From positions 94,175 to 158,174 of the forward strand of contig NZ_VDZU01000002.1 of the NCBI RefSeq assembly GCF_007673525.1: a DNA stretch of 64,000 bases, written 5' to 3'. A program made the translations under genes and the position numbers. Origin of the DNA: Fictibacillus phosphorivorans. Its GTDB lineage: Bacteria; Bacillota; Bacilli; Bacillales; Fictibacillaceae. The notes under the pieces were generated by a model that saw only the letters and a program-made list of their open reading frames with translations, had not been told where the DNA came from and did not search any database. This document shows, one piece after another, positions 40,682-50,077 of this stretch (within the stretch, counting starts at the first letter, position 1; each line of letters opens with the position of its first letter).

Positions 40682-43600
40682 GTGTATATCTTCCTTTCGA
40701 TGACACTTAGAGGAATTTGAATTTTTGTTTCTTTTCCATTTTCTACGTAATAACCGAACCCTGCATGAACATCTTCTTCTTTCCTGTTATAAGGTAAGGT
40801 AAACAGGCTTTGTTCCGATTTTTTCATTAATACGAGCGCTTGGCGTATTTGCTTGATCTCATTCGTGAACAAGTCAAAACCTTTTGTGATTTCGTTGTTG
40901 TTTCCTGAGACAATAACATTAAATCCGAGATGACTGTAATTTTTCATGTACTTAGATAATCGATCTTGAAGGAGACTATCTGTTGATTGAAGGAACCTAG
41001 AGTACCCATCAACTACAAAGTATAAAGGGGTAAAAGTTTGATTCAATGTTGTGCCTTTTGATAAAGCTTCTACATATTCCCTCTCTCTGAGCTTGAGTAC
41101 TTCTTCTGTTTGATCTAGCCACGCAGAAATTTGTTCTTTCGTTTCGAGATACACGACTTTTTCTTCTCCAACATAATTGGAAAGTCCACGATCCACTGAA
41201 TCAAACAAACCTATCGTTTCTGTATCTTGAAGCAAAATGGTATTTAGCATAACTCTTAATGCATTTGTTTTTCCTTTTTGCGTTTGTCCCACAATTAAAC
41301 AATGCTTATTCTTAAGGAAATTCATATAGACCGGCTGCACAAATTCTTCGTCAAGCCCAATTGGTAATATACCTGGCCTTTGATTTCCTTTTGTATATTG
41401 GGTGAAATTCACCATCGTTAGTTCAGAAGGCAGCATTGGTATTGCTTCAGGACTCGTACTATCTTGGTACTTTTCAACAATCCCCATAATATCTTGTTTC
41501 ATATTTTCTAATAGTTCATAATCGTCATCGCCCCGAGTTGGCAGATAAACTTGAGAGAAATATGCTTCTTCTCGCTTGATAATCGCTCTTCCAGGGATAG
41601 GCTCTAACGAAAATGGCACCTTACCAAGAACAGTATACGATTCTGAATGATCCATTAAATAATGCACGATCTTAGTTTTTAAGTTGTTCATGAGAGACTG
41701 TCTAACCGAATTGATTCTTGTAGCTGTAAAAATCATATAAATCCCTAACGTTTGTCCATCCCGTGCAAACTGAGTCATCTGCATTTCTAAGTCAGGCATC
41801 TCTTCTTTTACTAAATCAAAGTTATCAATCGTTAAAAATATGATTGGTAACTTTTGCTCGTGAAGTTTGTTGTACATTTTAATGCTGCTTACTTCACTTT
41901 TTTGAAATTGCTGTTTACGTTCTGCTATTTCATCTTTTAAAAATCTCATGAACTTTTCTATCTTTCTTTCTTCGTCCATCAAGAAGTAATCTGCCGTATG
42001 AGGAAGTTGTTTTAAAGGTAAAAGGGCCCCATTTCCAAAATCAAACAGATAATAGTGTAACTCCTCAGGACTTAACTTTGTTGCCATGGATAACAAAATT
42101 GTCATAACAGAATGTGACTTTCCATAACCCGAAGAACCGAAGATCCCAATGTTTCCATCATCCATTAATTTGTATACATAAGGAGTTTGTGACTGTTTCT
42201 CAGGCTCGTCTACTAAACCTAAATAAATATCAGAGTCTTTTTCCTCAAACTCTATTTTATGAATTAAACGATTGTTTAATGGAGGCAGCCAAGGACTATT
42301 CAGCTTTTTAATTCCCATTTCCTTCTGCAGCTCTTCAATTCGATCAACAATAACATCTATTTCTGCTTCTGCATCCTTTTTCTTTTTAGAATCGGTTGAT
42401 AGTCCGGATAAAGGTACCAGACCTAAATCTGTTACAAGTGCGACTTCATCTTCACTAACAACGTTTTCCTCCAAGTATGGCGCACCACTCCAAGCCGATT
42501 GGAATAATTCGTAAACTTCATTATTACCGACCTGAAGGTACCCTCTACCCGTCACTGTTATGGAAGAAGCATCAGCGTTTTTTAAAATTTCTCTACTATC
42601 TGCTGCATCCTGAACTTTTAAAGCTATTTTAAATCGAGCATTACTCCAAATCTGATCGTCGATTACCCCGCCTGGTTTTTGTGTGGCGAGTATAAGATGC
42701 ACACCTAAACTTCTTCCGATCCTCGCAGCACTGACTAATTCTTTAATGAATTCAGGTTCTTCACTTTTCAATTCAGCAAATTCATCAGAAATTAAAAACA
42801 GATGCGGCATCGGTTCTTTGGTTTCACCACGTTTATACAGATTTGTATATTCATTGATGTGGTTAACTTCATATTTATCAAATAGTCTTTGCCGTCTTTT
42901 CAACTCACTTTTGATGGAAGCAAGTGCCCTTGCAGTAAAGTTTCGGCTTCCTTCTATATTAGTGATTGTACCTAACAGATGTGGCATATTCTTAAACGGT
43001 TGGGCCATTCCGCCACCTTTATAATCAATTAACAAAAAGGCAACTTCATGAGGATGAAAATTAACAGCTAGAGATAAGATATAAGTTTGTAAGAATTCAC
43101 TCTTACCAGACCCTGTCGTCCCTGCTAAAAGACCATGTGGACCATGAGCTTTTTCGTGCAAATTGAGTTCAACTAGATCTTCTTTACCCTTTAACCCTAT
43201 TGGTACTGCAAGTGACTTAGAAGATTCTCTCGTTGTCCAATTGTGCTGAATCGGCAGATCCACAACTTCTTTTGCTCCAAATAGCTCAAGAAACGAAACA
43301 CTGTTTGGAATTGAATTCGTCATTCCAACAAGGTGATTCAATGTCTTCAGGGTTCTTGCATATCTTTCATTTCCGTCTTGTTTATGTGCATCAAGTTTGA
43401 AAGGAATTTGTACAGCTTTTTTATCTTCGATTAATATGTCGCCCTCTGCCTCGTTGATGTAACGAACAAGAGTATGAATATTGTCAGTTAAACTTTCTTT
43501 TGTTTCTGCTGCAAACACTACCGAAATTCCTAAGTGAGAGTATTCTCCCTCTAAATATTCAAGCAATACATGTTCTGAAAGCAACTGTTGATCGAGTACT

Positions 43601-45162
43601 ATAAAGACTAGATGAGGAGAAAACCTGATTTTATCTTTTTGGCTGTGCGTATCTAAATCTCGCTCCCGAATCAATTCATAAACTGAGGATAATAGTTGAT
43701 CCCTCGTCTGTTCGTTATAGATCAGACCTTTAGCATGAGAGTTGGGCAGCTGAAAATGCGGCAGCCATTTAACCCATTCCCACTGGCTGTAGTCTTTTTC
43801 ATTAAAAATAAAAATTAACCTTACGTCATGATAGCTATGGAAAAATGCCAATTGGCCAATGAGCTGATGAAGTTCATTCTTCATGACTGATTCTTTCCCA
43901 ATAAGACCCATTGCTCCATTTGATAAGTTAACGGTGATTGGAACGTTTTTAACTTCTTGGTATATCTTTTCCATCTTTTGCGATTGCTCTAGCAGGTCAT
44001 CAATTTCCCTATTTGCCATATCTCCACTGTTTAAAGAAAGCGTATAGCTAGAAGGAACGTTTCCTAGTCCTATTCTTATTTGAAGAAGATCATGGCTTTC
44101 AAGTGTTCTTTCCCAGATCCGATCTGATATTTCTTCTGTGTAATATTTCATCTGCTCAAACGACGGATAATGGTACTGAAGCACATTCCTCTGCTTTTCC
44201 GCTAACTCTTCGAGTTCTTTTCTCTTGTTATCGAGATACAAGTTGTAAACCTTCTGGCGTTTAATCTTTCTTTTCTTGAAGTTCCCGCGTTCTTTAAAAT
44301 ACTGAACGGAGGATGTTACAAGTGTAGTAGCAAACATCACCATTGAAACGATTATAAAAATCCCTCTAGGTTGAATGATTGCAACAATGCCCATGACAAT
44401 CATCATTAATAGCGGAGGCATGATGATTAACCACAGACCTCTATTTGGATTTTCGCCCTCTTGTGATGGAAATGACATTGTCACTTTATCTTCTGGGAGA
44501 TCAAAAACCATTCGTGGTGTTCTTCGATAATTAGGATATTTCTTACTCATTTCTGAAACGGGCTTTTTGGCTAAAGGTAGTTTTGTTGTAAATTCTCTCC
44601 TACTCATCACTTGAATTAAGTCTGTATCCATTAACTTAACCGACATGAACGGCCAAAATAGAAGGTCACCTACCTCAAACTTTGTAGGACCACTAATCTT
44701 ATGACCGTTTAAATAAAGCTCACCTTTTTCCGGTGAAATCATCCATCTCTCTTTAGTTTTAATAAGAACGAATGACACCTCTTCAAGGTCAAAGCTTTCT
44801 ATGGATTGATAAGTGAGATCTGCCTCCGAGCCTGTTGCAGAAAACATGTACTCTTTTTCATAGCCAATATAATAAGACTGTTGAATCTCGATCTCATTTG
44901 TAAGGTAGATTCGTAATGTTTGATTTCCATCCAAGACCTGAAATAAATTCTCTTCCATCACAGGACCAATGACTTTACCATCTTGGTAAACCTCTATGTC
45001 TTCCTTATCTCGACTGATTGTTAAAGGACCCTTAGTAAATGGAAAGTTTCTAACCGTAACAGTATCTGAAATGTTCGGACCGATCGTTAACGATTTTAGA
45101 GACTCGTTATCCAAGTTGATCTGCTGATAGTTCTTATTAAAAAACACCCATAGTGTGCTCAT
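40678..45162 (-). CDS. essC: Type VII secretion motor ATPase EssC
   Basis: Central FtsK/SpoIIIE-type motor of the T7SS, 1494 residues. Two FHA-like domains span about residues 1-190, followed by two membrane helices (about 230-280). Three ATPase domains follow: D1 with Walker A GTTGSGKSE near residue 683 and Walker B FLISDEFAEL, D2 with GSSGYGKS near 1007 and IFLTIDNFDL, and D3 with GQTQKGKT near 1289 and the degenerate FVVDGYSRF. The layout is that of YukBA/EssC. The C-terminal region is where effector specificity is set in S. aureus EssC variants. ATG behind AGGGGGTGA, 12 nt after essB. Confidence 0.96.
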   Translation of the reverse strand: MSTLWVFFNKNYQQINLDNESLKSLTIGPNISDTVTVRNFPFTKGPLTISRDKEDIEVYQDGKVIGPVMEENLFQVLDGNQTLRIYLTNEIEIQQSYYIGYEKEYMFSATGSEADLTYQSIESFDLEEVSFVLIKTKERWMISPEKGELYLNGHKISGPTKFEVGDLLFWPFMSVKLMDTDLIQVMSRREFTTKLPLAKKPVSEMSKKYPNYRRTPRMVFDLPEDKVTMSFPSQEGENPNRGLWLIIMPPLLMMIVMGIVAIIQPRGIFIIVSMVMFATTLVTSSVQYFKERGNFKKRKIKRQKVYNLYLDNKRKELEELAEKQRNVLQYHYPSFEQMKYYTEEISDRIWERTLESHDLLQIRIGLGNVPSSYTLSLNSGDMANREIDDLLEQSQKMEKIYQEVKNVPITVNLSNGAMGLIGKESVMKNELHQLIGQLAFFHSYHDVRLIFIFNEKDYSQWEWVKWLPHFQLPNSHAKGLIYNEQTRDQLLSSVYELIRERDLDTHSQKDKIRFSPHLVFIVLDQQLLSEHVLLEYLEGEYSHLGISVVFAAETKESLTDNIHTLVRYINEAEGDILIEDKKAVQIPFKLDAHKQDGNERYARTLKTLNHLVGMTNSIPNSVSFLELFGAKEVVDLPIQHNWTTRESSKSLAVPIGLKGKEDLVELNLHEKAHGPHGLLAGTTGSGKSEFLQTYILSLAVNFHPHEVAFLLIDYKGGGMAQPFKNMPHLLGTITNIEGSRNFTARALASIKSELKRRQRLFDKYEVNHINEYTNLYKRGETKEPMPHLFLISDEFAELKSEEPEFIKELVSAARIGRSLGVHLILATQKPGGVIDDQIWSNARFKIALKVQDAADSREILKNADASSITVTGRGYLQVGNNEVYELFQSAWSGAPYLEENVVSEDEVALVTDLGLVPLSGLSTDSKKKKDAEAEIDVIVDRIEELQKEMGIKKLNSPWLPPLNNRLIHKIEFEEKDSDIYLGLVDEPEKQSQTPYVYKLMDDGNIGIFGSSGYGKSHSVMTILLSMATKLSPEELHYYLFDFGNGALLPLKQLPHTADYFLMDEERKIEKFMRFLKDEIAERKQQFQKSEVSSIKMYNKLHEQKLPIIFLTIDNFDLVKEEMPDLEMQMTQFARDGQTLGIYMIFTATRINSVRQSLMNNLKTKIVHYLMDHSESYTVLGKVPFSLEPIPGRAIIKREEAYFSQVYLPTRGDDDYELLENMKQDIMGIVEKYQDSTSPEAIPMLPSELTMVNFTQYTKGNQRPGILPIGLDEEFVQPVYMNFLKNKHCLIVGQTQKGKTNALRVMLNTILLQDTETIGLFDSVDRGLSNYVGEEKVVYLETKEQISAWLDQTEEVLKLREREYVEALSKGTTLNQTFTPLYFVVDGYSRFLQSTDSLLQDRLSKYMKNYSHLGFNVIVSGNNNEITKGFDLFTNEIKQIRQALVLMKKSEQSLFTLPYNRKEEDVHAGFGYYVENGKETKIQIPLSVIERKIYT

Positions 45163-45174
45163 ACTTCACCCCCT

Positions 45175-46491
45175 CTAATTCGCATTGGTCGGTTTCGGTG
45201 GTGTTGCAGGCTTTTGCTTCTTTTCAGCAGCTGCTGCTTCTTCCTTAGCCTTTTGTTCCATTGCTTCTTGTTCTTTTTCCTTTTCTTCTTCAGCTTTTCT
45301 TTCTTCTTCTTTAAGTCTCTCTTCTTCTTCTTTAATTGCTTCTTGCTCTTCAAGATACTCATCTATTTCAGCTTGTACTTCTTTAATTTTTTGCTGTTTT
45401 TCTTCACTGCTCAATTTATCATCAGATTTTAATTCTTCACGATATTTGATAAGTGCGAACATAATAAGGTCTTTATCTTCTAAAGAACGGGCGATATCTA
45501 GCGCTTCCTTCGCATTCCCTCGTCCGATATGTATCCAATATTGAAAATAGAGAGGTTCCGATTGTAAGGAAACGGTGTTTTGTATATTTTCTTTTTGCTC
45601 TTCAGTAAGTGATTCATTGATTATGTAAGATGAAGCTAACTGGTACTGAACCACATTTGGCATATCTTCAACATCATAATCAGACATCACTTCCACGACT
45701 TCACTGTATTCTTTACCTAGAAAATGTTCGTTACTGTTAACAAAAGCTTCTTGTCTAGGCTGTAAAAAGAACAGGGAATAGATCGTATATACAATAGCTG
45801 GGATGAAACATATCAATAAACCTAATGATGCATATTGTGTAAACTTCCATTTCTTTTGTGGAATATTTAGCATTAATTTATCTTTTTCATCTATGTCATT
45901 TAATTTTTTTTGTATGAAAAGTAACAGTCCATTCAAATCATCGACTTCTAATACCTCTTTTGCTATGGTTGATAATTCGATGGTTTCATGAAGCTTTAAG
46001 TAATCATGAAAGGAATGTTTACCGTCTACTAAGAAAGCAATCGTAGCTTTAAGCTCTTTCCAAACTCTTTCATGCTCTGCTTCGTAAGGAGGAATACTTT
46101 CTTTCACTCCATAATGTAGGAAAGCTGGTGATAAACTTTGATCAAATACTATGTTTTCAGGACATACTACCAAATGTAAACGATTCAATGTGTGTTCTTT
46201 TACTTTTTTTGTTAGTTGAAACGCAAACATCCATTTACTTCTATCATTTTGACTTGTTAATTCGGGAAAATACCGGTAATTAGAGTGGGGGAGGATAGTA
46301 ATCTTAAGCTCGTTTTCATCAACGATAATGGACCTTTGGATGTCTGAATCTAATTCTTTTAAAAGTTCTACTTCAATAACGTTATCTAGTTTTATTTTTT
46401 CTTTTTGAAATGCAAAAGTAATAGAATCCTCATCTCTACTAATCTGGGATTCTAAGATTTGTTCCAAATATGTTTTATTTTTTTCGGTCAT
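45175..46491 (-). CDS. essB: Type VII secretion protein EssB (YukC family)
   Basis: Membrane pseudokinase component, 438 residues. The N-terminal cytoplasmic part (1-210) has the pseudokinase fold (LHLVVCPENIVFDQSLSPAFLHYGVKESIPPYE). One transmembrane helix follows at about 222-244 (YASLGLLICFIPAIVYTIYSLFF), then an extracytoplasmic helical-repeat domain and a highly charged Glu/Lys coiled coil from about 365 ending in KPATPPKPTNAN. The repetitive codons of this tail generate long open frames on other frames that are not genes. ATG behind GGGGGT; 13 nt after esaB. Confidence 0.93.
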   Translation of the reverse strand: MTEKNKTYLEQILESQISRDEDSITFAFQKEKIKLDNVIEVELLKELDSDIQRSIIVDENELKITILPHSNYRYFPELTSQNDRSKWMFAFQLTKKVKEHTLNRLHLVVCPENIVFDQSLSPAFLHYGVKESIPPYEAEHERVWKELKATIAFLVDGKHSFHDYLKLHETIELSTIAKEVLEVDDLNGLLLFIQKKLNDIDEKDKLMLNIPQKKWKFTQYASLGLLICFIPAIVYTIYSLFFLQPRQEAFVNSNEHFLGKEYSEVVEVMSDYDVEDMPNVVQYQLASSYIINESLTEEQKENIQNTVSLQSEPLYFQYWIHIGRGNAKEALDIARSLEDKDLIMFALIKYREELKSDDKLSSEEKQQKIKEVQAEIDEYLEEQEAIKEEEERLKEEERKAEEEKEKEQEAMEQKAKEEAAAAEKKQKPATPPKPTNAN

Positions 46492-46504
46492 TGCTTAGAC
46501 CCCC

Positions 46505-46744
46505 TCAAAGAATTTCAAAACGATCACCTGTTAATATTCCACTCTCTATTAGCTTTTGGTTTCCGGAGAGTACAATATTTTTATTTGGCACACGTACCCA
46601 GTAACCGTCTCTAGGCGGAGAGTCAATTTCTTTTGTTTGCCAAACAATATCTATCACTTTTTTAACAGTATGGAAGTTTGAAAGTCGAAGATCAAACGCT
46701 TCCCCTGTATAATTTTTTAAATCTACGGTAACTTCAATGTACAT
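46505..46744 (-). CDS. esaB: Type VII secretion ubiquitin-like protein EsaB (YukD)
   Basis: Small ubiquitin-fold cytosolic protein, 79 residues, the same length as B. subtilis YukD. The ATG at 46744 is chosen because GAGGTGA is correctly spaced for it; two upstream in-frame ATG/GTG codons overlap the ribosome site. Sequence runs YIEVTVDLKNYTGEAFDLRLS to SGNQKLIESGILTGDRFEIL. Sits between esxA and essB as in Bacillus T7SS loci. A hairpin between esxA and this gene probably reduces read-through. Confidence 0.9.
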   Translation of the reverse strand: MYIEVTVDLKNYTGEAFDLRLSNFHTVKKVIDIVWQTKEIDSPPRDGYWVRVPNKNIVLSGNQKLIESGILTGDRFEIL

Positions 46745-46755
46745 AATCATCACCT

Positions 46756-46792
46756 CAAAAAATGAAGAGCGCCTTTAATAAAGAAGGCGCCC
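46756..46792 (-). terminator. Partial terminator/attenuator between esxA and esaB
   Basis: On the minus strand GCGCCTT-loop-AAAGGCGC forms a 7-8-bp GC-rich hairpin, then CTCTTCATTTTTT. The weak T-run fits a leaky terminator that gives more esxA transcript than downstream genes. Confidence 0.6.
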
Positions 46793-46823
46793 CCATGAAA
46801 CAAAGTACCAAAAGTTAAAAAGG

Positions 46824-47117
46824 TTACCCTCTAATTTGGCTTGCGATTTGGTTATCAGCGTCTTCTAGAGCTCTAGATGTATTGTTAAGTTGAGCGGAGA
46901 TATCTTCAAGCAACTGTTGCATTTGAAGGAAAGATGGTTTTAATGCCTCATATTGTTGGCTGAAAGCTTTACTTGCTTCCCCTTCCCACATACCTTCTAA
47001 TTGGCTGATCATTGCATTCAAGCGTGAAACTTGCTCTCCTACTTGGCTACTTTCATTGGAGTAACGACCTGACATATCTACTAACTCTGCTGGTGTAACG
47101 CGAATAATTCCTGACAT
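46824..47117 (-). CDS. esxA: WXG100 protein EsxA (YukE)
   Basis: Secreted T7SS substrate, 97 residues, a helical hairpin with the central Trp-x-Gly turn (LEGMWEGEASKAF) near residue 43. It has the typical N-terminal IRVTPAELVDMSGRYSNES and an amphipathic C-terminal helix. First gene of the T7SS operon, with a strong GGGAGAG ribosome site. Forms dimers and is required for secretion of other effectors in related systems. The 3' hairpin before esaB suggests it is the most abundant product. Confidence 0.96.
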   Translation of the reverse strand: MSGIIRVTPAELVDMSGRYSNESSQVGEQVSRLNAMISQLEGMWEGEASKAFSQQYEALKPSFLQMQQLLEDISAQLNNTSRALEDADNQIASQIRG

Positions 47118-47542
47118 TTTCTTCTCTCCCTTATTTTTTAAAATTTATAAACAACGATCTTTAAGATCGGTTGCTTCCAATTAGAAATGGATAAATACAC
47201 CTATATTTGCCCTATTATGGAAATAACGAAACCATAAATTTGTAAATTTTTGATACTATTTACTTATCACTATCAAAACCCTTGGTATGAGTGACGTTAG
47301 AGCAACGGAATATTTTCTACCCAAACCAATTACTACCATATTTTTACACGATATTTCAATAACTATCTTATCTTTTATCGAATTTTGAATCCTTATAACC
47401 ATGATTAAAGTCCCGATATAATTTTCCGTAAGTAATTCCCTCTCCCTTTTATACTACAAAATTACCTTTAATTTAAAATGTTAATTTGTATTCTCAAATA
47501 ATTTTTATGGAGATCTATTTCCATATTTTAATGTAAAATAGA
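47118..47542 (-). promoter_or_regulatory. Control region upstream of esxA with two inverted repeats
   Basis: About 425 nt, very AT-rich, no gene supported. CGATCTT-T-AAGATCG (47155-47169), a perfect 7-bp inverted repeat, lies 38 nt before esxA. TTTTGATA (47248-47255) and TATCAAAA (47271-47278), a perfect 8-bp inverted repeat with a 15-nt spacer, lie farther upstream. No convincing -35/-10 pair could be chosen among many AT-rich candidates. The length is consistent with multi-factor control of the T7SS. Confidence 0.5.
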
Positions 47543-47580
47543 CAAAAAGACGCATGGACTCAAATCCCAGCGTCTTTTTG
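47543..47580 (-). terminator. Terminator after the DUF6526 gene
   Basis: AAAAAGACGC and GCGTCTTTTT form a perfect 10-bp stem with a 16-nt loop; usable in both directions. Confidence 0.9.
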
Positions 47581-47583
47581 CAT

Positions 47584-48006
47584 TTAGATTCTATAATGAT
47601 CTGCTTTCCAGTTCGTAATTGCTTGTTTAATTTCCTTCGGTTTCATGTTTTCAACTGCTGCTTTCTCGGCCAAAAGCGGAAGTTCTTCGTCTGGTGCAAA
47701 TCGAAGGGCTACGATCTGCCCAGCAGTAAGTCTTTTATCTAACAACTTTCCTGTTAATACGTAATAGCGTAAGTTCTCTTCTGCTCGAATCGCACGATCT
47801 TGAGCTTTCAATGGATATAAGCGAAGTAAAGCAAACGTCACTAACAGACTGAGTGCCATCACAATTAATATCACGCCTAGAAACTTATCTTCTGCTTTAA
47901 ACAGATAGACAATGCTTGTGATAAGACCTCCAAGGACAAGCAAAGAAAGTACATAATGATAGATGGGGTGCATACGTGCATGATTGTTGTAATTTTGTGT
48001 ATTCAA
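47584..48006 (-). CDS. DUF6526-type membrane protein
   Basis: 140 residues with two helices near the N-terminus (HPIYHYVLSLLVLGGLITSIVYLF and FLGVILIVMALSLLVTFALLRLYP), then a soluble part with QDRAIRAEENLRYYVLTGKLLDKRLTAGQIVALRFAPDEELPLLAEKAA. This RxEENLRxxxLTGxxLDxRLxxxQIIALRFAxDxE block marks a conserved family of unknown function. TTG start behind AGGAGAA. It follows the ABC-2 exporter by 27 nt and is probably co-transcribed with it. Confidence 0.8.
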   Translation of the reverse strand: MNTQNYNNHARMHPIYHYVLSLLVLGGLITSIVYLFKAEDKFLGVILIVMALSLLVTFALLRLYPLKAQDRAIRAEENLRYYVLTGKLLDKRLTAGQIVALRFAPDEELPLLAEKAAVENMKPKEIKQAITNWKADHYRI

Positions 48007-48033
48007 TTCGTTCTCCTCTTTCTGTTACTTTAT

Positions 48034-49131
48034 CTATTCCCACTTAAACGTAAAACTTGCCACGATAAACGCTCCGATCAACCAGCCACCGAGAATCATG
48101 GCCTCCATGCCGAGATCTAAAAACGACGCACCTACGTTCATCGTCTCACGAAGAGCATGGCTTAAGTGAGCAATCGGTAAAATTTGTACAAACGGCTGCA
48201 AAAACTCCGGCATGTCTCGTATCGGAAAGAACACACCACCTAAAAACAGCATCGGAAACGATAGAAAACCGGCAATCGGTCCCGCACTCTCAGGAGTCTT
48301 AGCAATACCTGCGATAATGAAGCCGATCGCCATAAAGGCTAACGTCCCAAGCGTGACAAACGCGATCACGGTTAACCATGAACCTCTCACTTCAATGCCG
48401 AACGCAGCCCAAGCGACAGCTAATACAATCATCGCTTGCAAACCGTTCAGCATAAAACGAGCTGTAATCTGCGCTGCAATAAATGTAGATGCTTTAAGTG
48501 TTGTTCCTTGCATACGACGTAAGATTCCACGTTCACGCCATGATGATATCTGGCCTGCCACTCCGTTCATGTTATTGCTCATGATCATCATCGCCACGAT
48601 TCCCGGTACTAGGAAGTCGATGTAACGAAGGTTAAGCGCCTCTACCCCTTTTGATTCTGTTATAACAACAGGTTCATAGCTCACTGATTTTTTACTGATT
48701 GTGTCAACTGCATTATCGACAAGCTGAAGTCCGACTTGGGACATCGCCATGTTCGTTTCATTATAATAAACAGGCAGTTTAAAAGGATCTGCTTTGTTTC
48801 CACCAGCAAGATTTTCACCATAGCCTTTCGGGATCGTAATAACGAGCGTTAGGTCACCTTGCTTCAGCTGATCTAACACATCTTTTTCGTTTGAACTTTT
48901 TTCAAGGGATACCGCTTCGTTTTTTTCCATTTCTTTCACTAAGTTCTTTGACTGTTCACTCTTATCCTGATCAACAACAGCTGCCGTAATGGATACGCCA
49001 TTACCGTTTCCTAAGAATGAACCTAACATGACCATCAGAACGATAGGAAATGCGAGGGTCCAGAACAGTACTTGTCTGTTTCTAAGGAAGATCCGAAGCT
49101 GAGCGAGTGTTAATAGATAGTATGATCTCAT
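48034..49131 (-). CDS. ABC-2 type transporter permease
   Basis: 365-residue membrane subunit of an ABC-2 exporter: N-terminal helix (FWTLAFPIVLMVMLGSFLG), a large extracytoplasmic loop of about 140 residues (VVDQDKSEQSKNLVKEME...), then five helices with the ABC-2 signature FLVPGIVAMMIMSNNMNGVAGQISSWRERGILRRMQGTTLKASTF and FPMLFLGGVFFPIRDMPEFLQPFVQILPIAHLSHALRETM. Its ATG overlaps the ATPase stop by 4 nt. Likely a drug or lipid exporter; substrate unknown. Confidence 0.88.
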   Translation of the reverse strand: MRSYYLLTLAQLRIFLRNRQVLFWTLAFPIVLMVMLGSFLGNGNGVSITAAVVDQDKSEQSKNLVKEMEKNEAVSLEKSSNEKDVLDQLKQGDLTLVITIPKGYGENLAGGNKADPFKLPVYYNETNMAMSQVGLQLVDNAVDTISKKSVSYEPVVITESKGVEALNLRYIDFLVPGIVAMMIMSNNMNGVAGQISSWRERGILRRMQGTTLKASTFIAAQITARFMLNGLQAMIVLAVAWAAFGIEVRGSWLTVIAFVTLGTLAFMAIGFIIAGIAKTPESAGPIAGFLSFPMLFLGGVFFPIRDMPEFLQPFVQILPIAHLSHALRETMNVGASFLDLGMEAMILGGWLIGAFIVASFTFKWE

Positions 49132-50054
49132 CCTTCTCTTAACCTTCTTCCTGTCATGTGGATAAACACATCTTCAAGTGTTGCCGTTCTCGTTTGTAGG
49201 TCTACAAGCTTCAGCTGTTTTTCAGACGCGATAGCGATTAAGCTAGTTAACGTCTTCTGTAGATCATCCGTATAGAGAACATGCACATCTTTTTGGCTGC
49301 CCACTTGCTTCACTCCGTCAATCTCTGATAAAGCAATATCTACTTCATCGTTAAACTTAAATTCAACCGCACTATCCGACTGAAGATTTCTTACGAGTTC
49401 ACTCGGAGTGTCTAGTGCAATTAGCTTTCCTTGGTCCATAATCGCGATACGGTCACATAACACATGTGCCTCATCCATGTAATGAGTCGTCAGTACAACG
49501 GTTTTGCCCCGTTCCTTCAAACGTAAAATAATGTCCCATAACGTACGGCGTGCTTGTGGATCAAGTCCAGTCGTGGGTTCATCCAAGAAAATAATCTGCG
49601 GATCATGCACGAGTGCAAGGGCAATCGCAAGTCTCTGCTTTTGACCACCAGACAAACCTTTTATTCTGCTATTCTTTTTCTCTGTTAAAAGCATGTCATC
49701 AATTAATTCAGGAATTGAAATATGCTCGCGGTAAAAACTGCCGTAAAGATGAAGAATCTCATCTACGGTCAAGAGCTCAAAAAGAGTAGTAGATTGAAGT
49801 TGTACACCGATTACTTCTTTTACTTTATCAAGCTCTTTTGTAATATCGAATCCACCAACAATCGCCGTTCCTTCATCTGGCTTGCGAAGACCGACTAACA
49901 TCTCAAGCGTTGTCGTCTTTCCCGCTCCATTCGGGCCGAGTAGACCGAATACCTCGCCATTATGTACAGAGAACTCACTTCCGTCCACAGCGGTGAAGTC
50001 TCCGTAGCGCTTTACTAGTTTCTGTACCTTAATTATTTCTTGCTGCGTTTCCAT
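49128..50054 (-). CDS. ABC transporter ATP-binding protein (drug-exporter type)
   Basis: 308-residue ATPase. Walker A GPNGAGKTT near residue 38, Q-loop VQLQSTTLFELLTVDEILHLYGSFY, signature LSGGQKQRLAIALAL, Walker B IIFLDEPTTGLD and H-loop TTHYMDEAHVLCD, then a C-terminal domain of about 80 residues (AVEFKFNDEVDIALSEIDGVKQVGS) and TATLEDVFIHMTGRRLR, typical of the daunorubicin-resistance ATPase group. Second gene of the arsR-type regulator/ATPase/permease operon, 23 nt after the regulator. Confidence 0.9.
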   Translation of the reverse strand: METQQEIIKVQKLVKRYGDFTAVDGSEFSVHNGEVFGLLGPNGAGKTTTLEMLVGLRKPDEGTAIVGGFDITKELDKVKEVIGVQLQSTTLFELLTVDEILHLYGSFYREHISIPELIDDMLLTEKKNSRIKGLSGGQKQRLAIALALVHDPQIIFLDEPTTGLDPQARRTLWDIILRLKERGKTVVLTTHYMDEAHVLCDRIAIMDQGKLIALDTPSELVRNLQSDSAVEFKFNDEVDIALSEIDGVKQVGSQKDVHVLYTDDLQKTLTSLIAIASEKQLKLVDLQTRTATLEDVFIHMTGRRLREG

Positions 50055-50077
50055 TATTCACACTCCAAGCATACGCC

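Noticed and set aside
45185..45544. Serine- or lysine-rich open frames opposite and inside the essB 3' end
   Set aside because: They are by-products of the GAA/AAA-rich coiled-coil codons of EssB, lacking ribosome sites and conserved features.
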